DNA from: Candidatus Pelagibacter giovannonii
GTDB taxonomy: Bacteria; Pseudomonadota; Alphaproteobacteria; Pelagibacterales; Pelagibacteraceae
Length of the DNA stretch: 64,000 bases
Direction: 5' to 3'
Assembly (NCBI RefSeq): GCF_012276695.1
Contig: NZ_CP038852.1
Coordinates: 1,240,001 to 1,304,000 of the forward strand
Positions 26,398-35,708 of this stretch are shown here, piece after piece. The position numbers and the translations under genes were made by a program. The notes under the pieces are model-generated. The model was given only the letters and a program-made list of their open reading frames with translations. It made no database searches and was not told the origin of the DNA. Each line of letters begins with the position of its first letter. Position 1 is the first letter of the stretch.

Positions 26398-26841
26398 ATG
26401 ATAAAGTTTTTTTTATATATATCTATCAGTCTATTAGTTTTTAATTCTTCTTTTGCAAAAAATATAGATATACAAGAGGATATTAAAATTGGTTTTGTAT
26501 GTGAATTAGAAAAGAAAATACTCAAGAATTCAGAATATAATTATAAAACTTTTTTTGCAAAAGATTTAGAAAATCAAAATTTAGAAAAATTTGAAATCGA
26601 TGCAAAACAACCAGAAAAACTTTTGATCAATGGGTTATCATTGTTCCTTTCTCAAACTGCAAAATTTGAAGTAAAAGTTGTAAATAAAGACATAGTTTTA
26701 TTCAAAGCTTTTGATGAAGGAAAAAATTATTCAGAATCAGGTATAATTAATAGAAAATCGGGTGAATTAGTTCACGAAATTACAATAGGTATAAAAAGTG
26801 ATAATCTTGAAAAAAATATTTCTTTTTACTTATGCAGTTGA
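26398..26841 (+). CDS. Secreted hypothetical protein
   Basis: I do not recognise this 147-residue protein. It begins with a signal peptide (MIKFFLYISISLLVFNSSFAK, probable cut after Ala20) and continues as a Lys/Glu/Asn-rich beta-type periplasmic domain with one Cys near the start of the mature part and one near the very end, which could pair. It sits in the tmoX to tmoW interval with two other small envelope genes. The next gene starts 10 bp downstream, so the three genes likely form a unit. Confidence 0.7.
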   Translation: MIKFFLYISISLLVFNSSFAKNIDIQEDIKIGFVCELEKKILKNSEYNYKTFFAKDLENQNLEKFEIDAKQPEKLLINGLSLFLSQTAKFEVKVVNKDIVLFKAFDEGKNYSESGIINRKSGELVHEITIGIKSDNLEKNISFYLCS

Positions 26842-26851
26842 ATTTAAAAAA

Positions 26852-27226
26852 ATGAAAAAATATTTATTTTATATAGCTTTAAGTTTTTTAATTGCAACAT
26901 CAGCATCAGCTCGAAAGACAGGTTGTGAAGGAAATTGTAAGGATGGTTTTGGTAAATGGACTTACACTGACAAAACAACATATGAAGGTAATTGGGTTGG
27001 CACACAAAAGCAAGGACAAGGAGTCGAGACTTGGCCAAATGGATATATTTATAAAGGTGAGTTTAAAAATAGTGTGTGGAGTGGAAATGGTATTTTAACA
27101 TTTCCAAACGGAGCAACTTATGATGGGGAATGGGCCAATGGATTTATGAATGGAGAAGGAACATTTACATGGTCTGATGGAAAAGAAAAAAAAGGAATTT
27201 GGAAAAATGGCAAATTCCAAGAATAG
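26852..27226 (+). CDS. Secreted MORN-repeat protein
   Basis: A 124-residue protein with a signal peptide (cut near SASA-RK) followed by about four MORN repeats of the form YEGNWVGTQKQGQGVETWPNG, YKGEFKNSVWSGNGILTFPNG, YDGEWANGFMNGEGTF. MORN repeats form an open beta-sheet used for lipid or protein binding. An open frame exists from 26798, but the ATG at 26852 is preferred because it gives a proper signal peptide. Likely envelope-associated; partner unknown. Confidence 0.8.
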   Translation: MKKYLFYIALSFLIATSASARKTGCEGNCKDGFGKWTYTDKTTYEGNWVGTQKQGQGVETWPNGYIYKGEFKNSVWSGNGILTFPNGATYDGEWANGFMNGEGTFTWSDGKEKKGIWKNGKFQE

Positions 27227-27232
27227 ATAAAA

Positions 27233-27784
27233 ATGTTACAAAATATATATTTAAATAAACTAAAGAAGATATCTGAGCCAGTTAGACAATTTGGAGGTCT
27301 TATCATCTTAATAATTATTGTAATTTTTTCCTTTGCTATCTTAAATAATATTTTTGGTGAGGGTGAAGAGCTAATTGCTAAAATGAAAATAGAAGAAGAA
27401 AGAATTGAAGAAACAAGAAAACAAAATGAACTGATTTCAAGTTTACCATCAGGAATTTTAGTATTCTATGAAGGAACTGATCATTATAAATTGTCTTTAG
27501 AGCAATATGAAAAAGTTTGCAATGCAACAAAGATTATTCCACAGCGTGCAATTATGGGTGCCAATTTTTTGAATTTTAGAGCACATCACATTTATACTAT
27601 TAATGGAAACAAAATTGATGAAACGTTTGTAAAATGGAATAAGGAAAATAATAAATGCTTTGCAGGGTTTACAGTGAGTGGAAATAATGTTGGGGTGGAT
27701 GAAAAGATTACTGTTAACGGTGAAGTTTTAAATTTTTTAAGTACTGGAATTGATACAAGAGTTTATTTTATTAAAAATTTTTGA
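27233..27784 (+). CDS. Membrane-anchored hypothetical protein
   Basis: A 183-residue protein with a cytoplasmic N-terminus of about 20 residues, a hydrophobic helix (LIILIIIVIFSFAILNNIF), a charged helical linker that may be a short coiled coil (ELIAKMKIEEERIEETRKQNE), and a beta-rich outer domain with two Cys (VCNATK, KCFAGF). It starts 6 bp after the MORN gene. No family recognised. It ends 73 bp before tmoW. Confidence 0.65.
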   Translation: MLQNIYLNKLKKISEPVRQFGGLIILIIIVIFSFAILNNIFGEGEELIAKMKIEEERIEETRKQNELISSLPSGILVFYEGTDHYKLSLEQYEKVCNATKIIPQRAIMGANFLNFRAHHIYTINGNKIDETFVKWNKENNKCFAGFTVSGNNVGVDEKITVNGEVLNFLSTGIDTRVYFIKNF

Positions 27785-27857
27785 GGAGAAAAATAATAAG
27801 TATAAATAATATAAAAAGTGATTTTAATTTTTATTTCGTATAACTTATTAAAACATT

Positions 27858-28889
27858 ATGACTGATACAGTAATAAAATGTGAATCTGTTTACAAAATTT
27901 TTGGTACTAATGCCAAAAAGATGCTCCAAGAGGCAAATGGAAATGTAGATGCCAAAGCATTTCAAGAAAACGGATGCATAGTGGGTGTGAACAATGCTTC
28001 TTTTGAGGTTGCAAGAGGTGAAATGTTAGTTGTGATGGGTTTGTCGGGCTCAGGGAAATCAACATTGTTAAGATGTATTTCTAGATTAACAGATGCAACT
28101 TCTGGAAAGATTTTTATAGAAGGTCAAGATTTACTTTCATTAAGCAACAAAGAACTTATTGACCTTAGAAGAAATAAAATGGGTATGGTGTTTCAAAGTT
28201 TTGCTTTGCTTCCTCATAAAACAGTTGTGGAAAATATTGCTTTCCCACTTCAAATCAAGGGCATTAAAACTAAAGATAGCATTATCAAAGCAATGGAAAT
28301 GGTTAGGCTTGTTGGTCTTGATGGTAGGGAAAATTATTTTCCAAGAGAACTTTCTGGTGGTCAACAGCAAAGAGTAGGTATTGCTCGATCATTAGCTGTT
28401 GAGCCTGATATTTGGTTTTTAGACGAACCATTTTCTGCATTAGATCCACTAATTAGAAAAGAGATGCAAGATGAATTTTTGAGACTTCAAGAAAAATTAC
28501 AAAAAACAATTATGTTTATTACACATGATTTTGATGAAGCCTTAAAACTTGCTGACCGTATCGCAATAATGAAAGATGGTATAATTGAACAACTAGATAC
28601 CCCAGCTAACATTGTGTTAAATCCAGCAACAGAGTATGTAAAAAATTTTACTGAGGAAGTTCCTAGGGAGAAGGTTTTGAAAATAGAAGATGTGATGGAA
28701 AAACCAAATAATGAAAATTTAAGTGATTTAAAGGTTTTAAGAAATGAAATAATTGAAAATGTTGCCGAAAAAATTTTAACCCAAGAAAAGTCAGTATCTG
28801 TAATCGATGAAAACAATCAAATTGTTGGTACTGTTCATCCATCAAAAATAATTCATACAGTTTTTGGTGGAAAAAAAAATAATGATTAA
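27858..28889 (+). CDS. tmoW: TMAO/quaternary amine ABC transporter ATPase
   Basis: A 343-residue ATPase of the ProV/OpuAA class. Walker A GLSGSGKST is at residues 61-69, the Q-loop in VFQSFALLPH, the signature LSGGQQQRVG at 165-174, Walker B WFLDEPFSALDP at about 186-197, and the switch His in ITHDFDEA. The C-terminal 70 residues include a CBS-like piece (VSVIDENNQIVGTVHPSKI) as in other betaine/choline importers. The preceding 73-bp gap shows no strong promoter. The permease gene begins 3 bp after it. TMAO specificity is inferred from tdm, tmm and tmoX. Confidence 0.85.
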   Translation: MTDTVIKCESVYKIFGTNAKKMLQEANGNVDAKAFQENGCIVGVNNASFEVARGEMLVVMGLSGSGKSTLLRCISRLTDATSGKIFIEGQDLLSLSNKELIDLRRNKMGMVFQSFALLPHKTVVENIAFPLQIKGIKTKDSIIKAMEMVRLVGLDGRENYFPRELSGGQQQRVGIARSLAVEPDIWFLDEPFSALDPLIRKEMQDEFLRLQEKLQKTIMFITHDFDEALKLADRIAIMKDGIIEQLDTPANIVLNPATEYVKNFTEEVPREKVLKIEDVMEKPNNENLSDLKVLRNEIIENVAEKILTQEKSVSVIDENNQIVGTVHPSKIIHTVFGGKKNND

Positions 28890-28892
28890 AAT

Positions 28893-31046
28893 ATGGAATT
28901 ATTAAAAAAGTATCCAAAAGTATTTCAATGGTTATTTTTGTTAGTTGCTTTTTTTACTTTATGTTTTGCAATTGATGTCCCAGAAACTTATAAATTTATT
29001 AGAGGTCAAGCAGAATTCATTAAAGATCCAAATCAAAGCACTTACACGCTCTTTGGTGCAGAAGTAAGGTATTATGCATTTGATGTATTTTGGAGACTAC
29101 CTCCTTTGCTTGGATGGTTACCTATATGGATAAACGATTCATTATTTTTTTTAATGAATGATTGGATGCCAATGGAATTTTGGAATGAAGACACTCAAGA
29201 ATTTAAAACACGACCTCTAGTTTTACAAATAACAAGAAATTTAACCTCATTTATAACGTTTCTCATAGAATTAATAAGAGAGATTTTATTAGGTGGTGTT
29301 GAAACTATTGTTGCATTTACAAGTTGGGATTGGATAAGTGAAAATTCATGGGCAGAATTGCCAGGATTGCCTTGGACAATTGTTGCTGCGGGTGCAGCGG
29401 TACTTGGATATAAATTAAGTGGTAAAGGTCTAGCTTTATTCGCTGCTATAGTCATGATTTATATTTCTATTTTTGGTCAATGGAAACCTTCTATGCAAAC
29501 ACTTTCTTTTATATTAGTAGCAGCACCACTATCTTTTATTTTTGGTTTGAGTTTAGGGATTGCAGCGTTCAAAAGTAAACGTGTGGAGAAAGCTTTATAC
29601 CCAATACTTTTAGTTATGCAGACTATGCCTCAATACGCAGTATTAGTTCCAGCAATTGTTCTCTTTGGTGTTGGAGATCATGCCGGAGTAATTATAACTA
29701 TGGTTGTAGCTGTTCCACCAATGATACTACTGACTTTGTTAGGTCTTAGAGGGGTATCGCCTGAAGTTATTGAAGCTGGTAAAATGAGTGGATGTAATAA
29801 TTTACAACTTATGTTTAAAGTATTAATCCCAACTGCAAGAAGGGATATTTTGATTGGAGTAAATCAAGTTATCATGGTGTGTTTTTCTATGGCAGTAATT
29901 TCAGCGTTTATAGGTGCTAAAGGTTTAGGATTTAATCTATTGTTAGCTCTAAACCAGCTGAACATTGGATTAGCGCTAGAAGCAGGTTTATGTATCAGTT
30001 TGATTGCAATATTACTTGATAAATTGTCATTAGCTTGGGCAAATAAACAAATAGATTACTTTGGTAACCTAACTTTTTTTCAAAGATATAAAAATACATT
30101 ATTTTTTTCTGGTGCAATATTTATTGGAATTATACTTGCTTATGTTGGGTCTTTTTACTTTAAGGAAGGTTTTAATTATTTGTATGAAATTCCCCACAAT
30201 AAAGGAATATCAACAGCAGATTTTTGGAATAAAGGAGTTGATTGGATTTGGGATACTTTCTTTCAAACTTTAAAAATTTTTAATACATGGTTGATAGTTG
30301 ATGTATTGCAGCCTATGCGTGCTGCCTATTTAAGAATGCCTATTGTTGCAACCTTTGTTTTAGTTATGGGAGCTGGCTATATAATTGGAGGAATACGTTC
30401 AGCTTTTGTAGTGGGTGCTTTGACATTATTTATAGCATTAAGTCCATGGTGGGACAGAGCTTTAGTTACAACATACATGGCAACTTTTGGAGTTATCTTG
30501 TCTTGTATAATTGGTTTTACTGTTGGAACTTTATGTTTTCAGAATAAACATACCACAAATTTTATGTTGGGAGTTTGTGATATTTTTCAAACATTCCCTT
30601 CATTTGTATATTTAATTCCAGTAATGATGCTTTTTGGAGTTACAGATACATCAGTGTTAATTGCTGTAGTTGTTTATGCAACCATACCTGCAACGAGATA
30701 TACTATTGAAGGATTAAGAAGTGTTCCATCTTCTTTACATGATGCAGCCTCAATGTCTGGTGTAACAAAAATACAAAGATTGCTGAAAATAGAATTCCCA
30801 TTAGCACTTCCTCACATGATGCTTGGTTTAAATCAAACAATTGTATTTGCTTTGTTTATGGTAATTATTGGTGCATTTATTGGAACTGAGGATTTAGGAC
30901 AATATATTTTAAAAGCTATATCTGATAAAAAAGGTGCAGGTATAGGCCTAACACTAGGTCTTTGTGTTGCTTTTATAGGCTTGATTTTTGATAATTTAAT
31001 CCGAACTTGGGTAGAAAAAAGAAAAAAACACCTAGGTATAGATTAG
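28893..31046 (+). CDS. tmoV: TMAO/quaternary amine ABC transporter permease, two-domain
   Basis: A 717-residue membrane protein with two tandem ProW-like permease domains, each ending in an EAA-type cytoplasmic loop: EAGKMSGCNNLQLMFKVLIPTARRDILIG at about 290-320 and DAASMSGVTKIQRLLKIEFPLALPHMMLG at about 615-645. A fused permease of this kind is the form seen in TmoV, where other betaine importers use a single domain as a homodimer. It shares the tmoW transcript and converges on tmm, with no clear terminator between them. Confidence 0.85.
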   Translation: MELLKKYPKVFQWLFLLVAFFTLCFAIDVPETYKFIRGQAEFIKDPNQSTYTLFGAEVRYYAFDVFWRLPPLLGWLPIWINDSLFFLMNDWMPMEFWNEDTQEFKTRPLVLQITRNLTSFITFLIELIREILLGGVETIVAFTSWDWISENSWAELPGLPWTIVAAGAAVLGYKLSGKGLALFAAIVMIYISIFGQWKPSMQTLSFILVAAPLSFIFGLSLGIAAFKSKRVEKALYPILLVMQTMPQYAVLVPAIVLFGVGDHAGVIITMVVAVPPMILLTLLGLRGVSPEVIEAGKMSGCNNLQLMFKVLIPTARRDILIGVNQVIMVCFSMAVISAFIGAKGLGFNLLLALNQLNIGLALEAGLCISLIAILLDKLSLAWANKQIDYFGNLTFFQRYKNTLFFSGAIFIGIILAYVGSFYFKEGFNYLYEIPHNKGISTADFWNKGVDWIWDTFFQTLKIFNTWLIVDVLQPMRAAYLRMPIVATFVLVMGAGYIIGGIRSAFVVGALTLFIALSPWWDRALVTTYMATFGVILSCIIGFTVGTLCFQNKHTTNFMLGVCDIFQTFPSFVYLIPVMMLFGVTDTSVLIAVVVYATIPATRYTIEGLRSVPSSLHDAASMSGVTKIQRLLKIEFPLALPHMMLGLNQTIVFALFMVIIGAFIGTEDLGQYILKAISDKKGAGIGLTLGLCVAFIGLIFDNLIRTWVEKRKKHLGID

Positions 31047-31105
31047 AAATAATATTCAACTTCTAAAAAAGATCTACTGAAAAAATCTAACAAATTTAAA
31101 AATAA

Positions 31106-32443
31106 TTATTTTGACTGATCTAAAAAAGTTTTTAAAGAATCGTCCATAGCAATTTCCCAATCAGTATGATGTTTAGGACCAACGGATCCAGTCACTGGTG
31201 AAGCAAATGACTTATTTCTATAAGTCATAATATTTTCGACTTTATGATGTTCCCATTCTTTAAAAGTTTTTCTAATTAATTCAAAATCAATTTTTGGATA
31301 ATCAGATAAATCATGAAGTTCTTTTGTGTACTCTGTTTGGAAATCGATCATTTGATCGGCACTTTCTAATTTTTCTTCAAGAGATACCCATTTATTAATA
31401 TCTTTTTCAATCTCTGAGTCACTTGGAACTTTAATTTTTCCCATTATAACATCTCTTGCAAACCAAGCCTGACAATCAAACATATTAAAAGTATGAAATT
31501 GATCTTGCATACCTAGGTATATTAATTTGTGATTATTTTGCCAAACCACACCCTTATATAACTTTGGTGGATATAATCTGTTCCCTGTTTTTAATTTAAG
31601 ACCTTCAGATATAAAAGGAAAATGATGGAGATATCCTGTACATAAAATTAAAGCATCTGTTTCTTGTATATGACCGTCTTTAAATATTGCCTTGTTACCC
31701 TCAAGTCTATCTAGGTGAAAAACTTCTTTCATTCCATTGGGCCATTTAAACCCCATTGGATTATGTCTATAGGCTATGGTTACACTTTTTGCACCATACT
31801 TATGACACTGAAGAGCTACATCTTCAGCAGAATAACTGCTTCCTAAAACAACAACATTTTTATCTCGAAATTCTTCTGCATCTCTAAAATCATGAGAGTG
31901 CATTATTCTTCCAGGGAACGCCTTCATTCCAGGATATTCAGGGATAAATGGAACTGAAAAATGACCAGTTGAAACAATCACATAATCAAAAATATCTTTT
32001 GAAATCTTATCATTTTTTTTATCACGATAAGTAACTTCAAAACTATTATCCTCATAAGAAACATTGATAACAGAAGTGTTAAATTTAATTTTAGATTTTA
32101 AATTTCCCTTTTTAACTCTACCTAAAATGTAATCGTATAAAACTTCTCTAGGAGGAAAAGATGGAATTGGTTTTCCAAAGTGTTCATCAAATGAATAATC
32201 AGCAAACTCTAGACATTCTTTAGGGCCGTTTGACCAAAGATATCTATACATGCTGTTAGGTACAGGGTCTCCGTATTGGTCAGAACCTGTTCTCCAACTG
32301 TAATTCCATAAGCCTCCCCAATCTTCTTGTTTATCAAAACAAACTATTTCAGGTATTTTTTCACCTTTTTTTTCAGCTTGCTCAAAAGATCTCAAAGCAG
32401 ATAAACCACAAGGCCCAGCACCAATAATTGCTACTTTTGTCAT
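31106..32443 (-). CDS. tmm: Trimethylamine monooxygenase (FMO type)
   Basis: A 445-residue class B flavin monooxygenase that oxidises trimethylamine to TMAO with NADPH and O2 (and can oxidise dimethyl sulfide). FAD motif IIGAGPCGLSA is at residues 6-16, the FMO fingerprint FPGRIMHSHDF at 176-186, and the NADPH motif VVLGSSYSAEDVA at 198-210; Tyr204 there may match the mobile Tyr of Roseovarius Tmm. It faces the tmoWV genes convergently. The start has a strong AGGGAGAGGTG ribosome binding site. Length and context both favour Tmm over other FMOs. Confidence 0.92.
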   Translation of the reverse strand: MTKVAIIGAGPCGLSALRSFEQAEKKGEKIPEIVCFDKQEDWGGLWNYSWRTGSDQYGDPVPNSMYRYLWSNGPKECLEFADYSFDEHFGKPIPSFPPREVLYDYILGRVKKGNLKSKIKFNTSVINVSYEDNSFEVTYRDKKNDKISKDIFDYVIVSTGHFSVPFIPEYPGMKAFPGRIMHSHDFRDAEEFRDKNVVVLGSSYSAEDVALQCHKYGAKSVTIAYRHNPMGFKWPNGMKEVFHLDRLEGNKAIFKDGHIQETDALILCTGYLHHFPFISEGLKLKTGNRLYPPKLYKGVVWQNNHKLIYLGMQDQFHTFNMFDCQAWFARDVIMGKIKVPSDSEIEKDINKWVSLEEKLESADQMIDFQTEYTKELHDLSDYPKIDFELIRKTFKEWEHHKVENIMTYRNKSFASPVTGSVGPKHHTDWEIAMDDSLKTFLDQSK

Positions 32444-32523
32444 AAAATCACCTCTCCCTAATAAATTTATAACTGTACTTTACCAACAAAATGCTAAAAA
32501 TTAATATAAAAAAATACAGTATT

Positions 32524-33552
32524 ATGAAAAAAATTATTATTATCGGTGCTGGAGCAATGGGGTCAGCATTCGCTGTGCCATGCCTTGAAAACCAGAATGA
32601 GGTAACACTTGTTGGTACGCATTTAGAGGATGATTTAATAAATAATATTAAATCAAATAATAATCTTCATCCTGCCTTAAATATTGAATTACCATCAAAA
32701 TTAAAGGTAGAAAAATTTGAAAAATTACAATCAATATTTGAAGGTGAGGTGGATATAATTGTTGCTGGAGTTAGCTCTGTAGGAATTGAATGGTTTGTTA
32801 ATCAAATATCAAAAAATTATAAAAAAAATACTCCCATTATTTTATTAACAAAAGGTTTGGCCATAGAGGACAATGAATTAATAACACTTTCAGATAAAAT
32901 TAAAAAACTTCTCAAGGAAAAAGGTCATGGAGAAGTAAACATTTCAGCAATTAAAGGACCTTGTTTAGCAGCAGGTCTTGCATATAAAATGAGAACAGGA
33001 ACAGTTATTGCAAACCCAGATATTAAAGAAACTGAAAAATTAAAAAAGATTATATCAACAAACTATTATTCAACAGAAGTGTCAGATGACTTAACTGGCA
33101 TTGAGTTATCAGGTGCAATTAAAAATATTTATTCAATGTTAATTGGAGCATCTGAAGGATTAAGCAATTCAAATGCGCCTAAAGAAATTCAATCTAAATA
33201 TTATTTAAATACATCGGCCTCATTAATTCATAGATCAATTTCTGAAATGGTTGAATTTGTTTCTTTTTATGGGGGTAGAGCAGATACAGTTTATGGTCTA
33301 GCTGGCTTAGGTGATTTATATGTAAGTGCAATAGGAGGAAGAAATAGCTTGATGGGAAAATATTTAGGTGAGGGATATTTATATAAAGATGCAAAGGAAA
33401 AATTTATGAAAAATATTACAGTAGAAGGTGCGCAGCTTGCATTGGAAATTGGACCAAAAATTTTACAAGATCTTAATTCTAAACATTTTCCATTAATGTT
33501 TAGTATGCTAAACACTATATGTGAAAATAAGAAGTTAGAAATTCAATGGTAA
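32524..33552 (+). CDS. GpsA-like NAD(P)-dependent dehydrogenase
   Basis: A protein of 342 residues when started at the ATG at 32524, which leads directly into the nucleotide-binding motif IIIIGAGAMGSAFAVP; the frame is open from 32491. It carries the GpsA (glycerol-3-phosphate dehydrogenase) signatures VTLVGTH and GIELSGAIKNIYSMLIGASEGL with the catalytic Lys after GA, and GLAGLGDLYVSA. The insertion and loop sequences depart from housekeeping GpsA, so this is likely a paralogue with another substrate. It is divergent from tmm and leads a run with an alcohol dehydrogenase and an amidotransferase. Confidence 0.7.
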   Translation: MKKIIIIGAGAMGSAFAVPCLENQNEVTLVGTHLEDDLINNIKSNNNLHPALNIELPSKLKVEKFEKLQSIFEGEVDIIVAGVSSVGIEWFVNQISKNYKKNTPIILLTKGLAIEDNELITLSDKIKKLLKEKGHGEVNISAIKGPCLAAGLAYKMRTGTVIANPDIKETEKLKKIISTNYYSTEVSDDLTGIELSGAIKNIYSMLIGASEGLSNSNAPKEIQSKYYLNTSASLIHRSISEMVEFVSFYGGRADTVYGLAGLGDLYVSAIGGRNSLMGKYLGEGYLYKDAKEKFMKNITVEGAQLALEIGPKILQDLNSKHFPLMFSMLNTICENKKLEIQW

Positions 33553-33740
33553 AAAATATATTAATATTTATTTTTATAGTGCTTGGAATGGTGGTTATTC
33601 TAAATTTTAGTGATCATAATTTAAAAAGAGCTGTCGATGCCTGCCTAGCTGGAAGTCAAAAATTATCTAAATCAAAAATTACAGATCTTGAAGAGGCTAA
33701 AAAATTCTGTGAAGAAGAAATTAAAAAAAATAAAAATTAA
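33546..33740 (+). CDS. Small membrane or secreted hypothetical protein
   Basis: A 64-residue protein with a hydrophobic N-terminal helix (ILIFIFIVLGMVVILNF) followed by a charged, helical part with two Cys (DACLAG and KFCEEE) in an arrangement like small CHCH-type helical hairpins. It overlaps the GpsA-like gene by 7 bp and is followed after 14 bp by the iron alcohol dehydrogenase. No known family recognised. The coupling to both neighbours supports it as a real gene. Confidence 0.6.
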   Translation: MVKNILIFIFIVLGMVVILNFSDHNLKRAVDACLAGSQKLSKSKITDLEEAKKFCEEEIKKNKN

Positions 33741-33754
33741 AAAGAGACCCTTAA

Positions 33755-34918
33755 ATGAAGTCAAATTGGAATTATCCAACAACTATGTGGGTTGGAAAAA
33801 ATAGAATTAAAGATTTAAGTATTGCTTGTAAAACTTTAAATATTAATAAACCATTGTTAGTAACTGATAGTGGTCTTGCTAAATCAAAAATCGTAATCAA
33901 TGTTCTAGCGAATTTAAAAGAAGGTGGTATTTCGACTGAATTATATTCAGATGTTGTGGGTAATCCAACTGGCACCAATGTAACTGAGGGTGCTGATTAT
34001 TATAATAAAAATGATTGTGATGGAGTAATAGCTTTTGGAGGAGGTAGTGGCTTAGACGTTGGTAAAGCAATTGCTTTTATGTCAGGTCAAACCTTACCTA
34101 TTTGGGATTTTGAAGATGTTGATGATAATTGGACTAAAGCAAACTCTGACAAAATTGCACCAATTATTGCTGTACCAACAACTGCTGGAACAGGATCAGA
34201 AACAGGGCGAGCATCTGTAATATTAAATGAAGAAACGGGTGTAAAAAATATAATTTTTCATCCTAAGTTTTTACCTTCAATAGTTATTTTAGATCCAGTA
34301 TTAACACTTAGTTTGCCTGCAAAGATTACAGCCGCAACTGGTATGGATGCGCTAGCTCACAATTTAGAAGCATATTGCGCTCCAGGATATCACCCAATGG
34401 CTGATGGAATTGCTTTAGAGGGTATGAGATTAATTAATGAATGGTTACTTGAAGCAGTTAACAACGGATCAAATATTGAAGCTCGACAAAACATGTTAAC
34501 AGCAGCAAGCATGGGATCAACAGCATTTCAAAAAGGCTTGGGGGCAATTCACTCGTTAAGCCATCCAGTAAATGCTTTAAATAATATTCATCATGGTTTA
34601 TCCAATGCAATATTCATGCCTTACGTGTTAACTTTTAATAAAGATGCAATTGAAAAGAAAATAATAAAGATTTGTGATTATTTAGAACTTAAAGATAGAT
34701 CTTTTGATGGTTTTGTTAACTGGGTTTTAGATTTAAGAAAAAAACTGGATATGCCACATAGATTATCAGAAGTGATTGATGAAAAAAATTTTGATATTGA
34801 TAGACTATCAAAAATGGCTTTAGCTGATCCATCTACTGGAGGAAATCCAAAAAAATTAACTGAAAATGATATGAGAACAATGTATCAGCATAGTATGAGT
34901 GGAGAATTGTTTAAATGA
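33755..34918 (+). CDS. Iron-containing (type III) alcohol dehydrogenase
   Basis: A 387-residue enzyme of the Fe-ADH family. It has VIAFGGGSGLDVGKAIA for NAD binding, VPTTAGTGSE, and the metal-binding stretch with Asp in MDALAHNLEAYCAPGYHPMADG, His in GAIHSLSHPVNAL and His in NIHHGLSNA. Members oxidise short alcohols or hydroxy-acids, or reduce aldehydes. It overlaps the amidotransferase gene by 4 bp. In this neighbourhood a role with formaldehyde, methanol or an alcohol from amine breakdown is possible but unproven. Confidence 0.88.
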   Translation: MKSNWNYPTTMWVGKNRIKDLSIACKTLNINKPLLVTDSGLAKSKIVINVLANLKEGGISTELYSDVVGNPTGTNVTEGADYYNKNDCDGVIAFGGGSGLDVGKAIAFMSGQTLPIWDFEDVDDNWTKANSDKIAPIIAVPTTAGTGSETGRASVILNEETGVKNIIFHPKFLPSIVILDPVLTLSLPAKITAATGMDALAHNLEAYCAPGYHPMADGIALEGMRLINEWLLEAVNNGSNIEARQNMLTAASMGSTAFQKGLGAIHSLSHPVNALNNIHHGLSNAIFMPYVLTFNKDAIEKKIIKICDYLELKDRSFDGFVNWVLDLRKKLDMPHRLSEVIDEKNFDIDRLSKMALADPSTGGNPKKLTENDMRTMYQHSMSGELFK

Positions 34919-35706
34919 GTAATTTGAATATTTTAATTGTTGAAGGAAATATTAGAGAAGATAGTGAGTTTTTTATTAAAGCAGCTGGAAGTTCTGCAGC
35001 AGATAATTTAAAAAATTTAATTTTAAAGATAGAACCATTAACAAATACTGAAATTATAAATCCTGGCCATGATGATGAGACAACGAATGCTCTGAAAAAT
35101 ATGAATAAATATAATGGTATTGTGTTTACTGGTGGTGCAATGAGAATAAATGATATGACAGATGTTATTAAGAAACATATCAATTTTGCCTCTAATTGCT
35201 TTAATCATAAAAATAAGATTTTAGCAATTTGTTGGGGATTACAAGTTTGCTCAACAGCAGCCGGTGGTAAAGTAAACCCTGGAAAAAATGGTGCTCACAT
35301 TGGAATTGCATCAGATGTAATTATTAATAATGAAGGGGAGCAGCATTTTATATATAAAGATAAAAAACAAATTTTTACATCACCAGCATTTAATTTTGAT
35401 GAAGTAAGTGAATTACCAAAAAATGCTATTCTTTTATCAAGTGACATAGTTAACAATGTAATGGGTGTTAGCTTTAATGCAGGAAACTCTGAAATTATTG
35501 GCTTACAGTATCACCCTGATTATGAGTACTCTCAAATGCTTAAACTTATTGATGGCCGTAAAGAGCGATTGTTTAAAAGTAAAAATTTTTTAAATGAAGA
35601 AGAATATGAAAGCCATATTTCATACATAAAATCTCAAAATGAACTATTAGATTTTAATAATAGAACATGTGAAGTTAGAAACTGGATTAATTATATACGT
35701 AACTAA
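34915..35706 (+). CDS. Class I glutamine amidotransferase-like protein
   Basis: A 263-residue GATase class I protein. The nucleophile elbow is ICWGLQV with Cys106, and the His of the triad is in LQYHPDYE, where an Asp stands at the usual Glu position two residues later. The fold is that of the GMP-synthase-type amidotransferase, here free-standing. Such proteins hydrolyse gamma-glutamyl amides, including gamma-glutamyl-GABA and gamma-glutamyl-methylamide-like compounds. It overlaps the dehydrogenase gene by 4 bp and converges on fhs. A role in glutamyl-amide hydrolysis fits the surroundings but is inference. Confidence 0.8.
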   Translation: MSNLNILIVEGNIREDSEFFIKAAGSSAADNLKNLILKIEPLTNTEIINPGHDDETTNALKNMNKYNGIVFTGGAMRINDMTDVIKKHINFASNCFNHKNKILAICWGLQVCSTAAGGKVNPGKNGAHIGIASDVIINNEGEQHFIYKDKKQIFTSPAFNFDEVSELPKNAILLSSDIVNNVMGVSFNAGNSEIIGLQYHPDYEYSQMLKLIDGRKERLFKSKNFLNEEEYESHISYIKSQNELLDFNNRTCEVRNWINYIRN

Positions 35707-35708
35707 TT

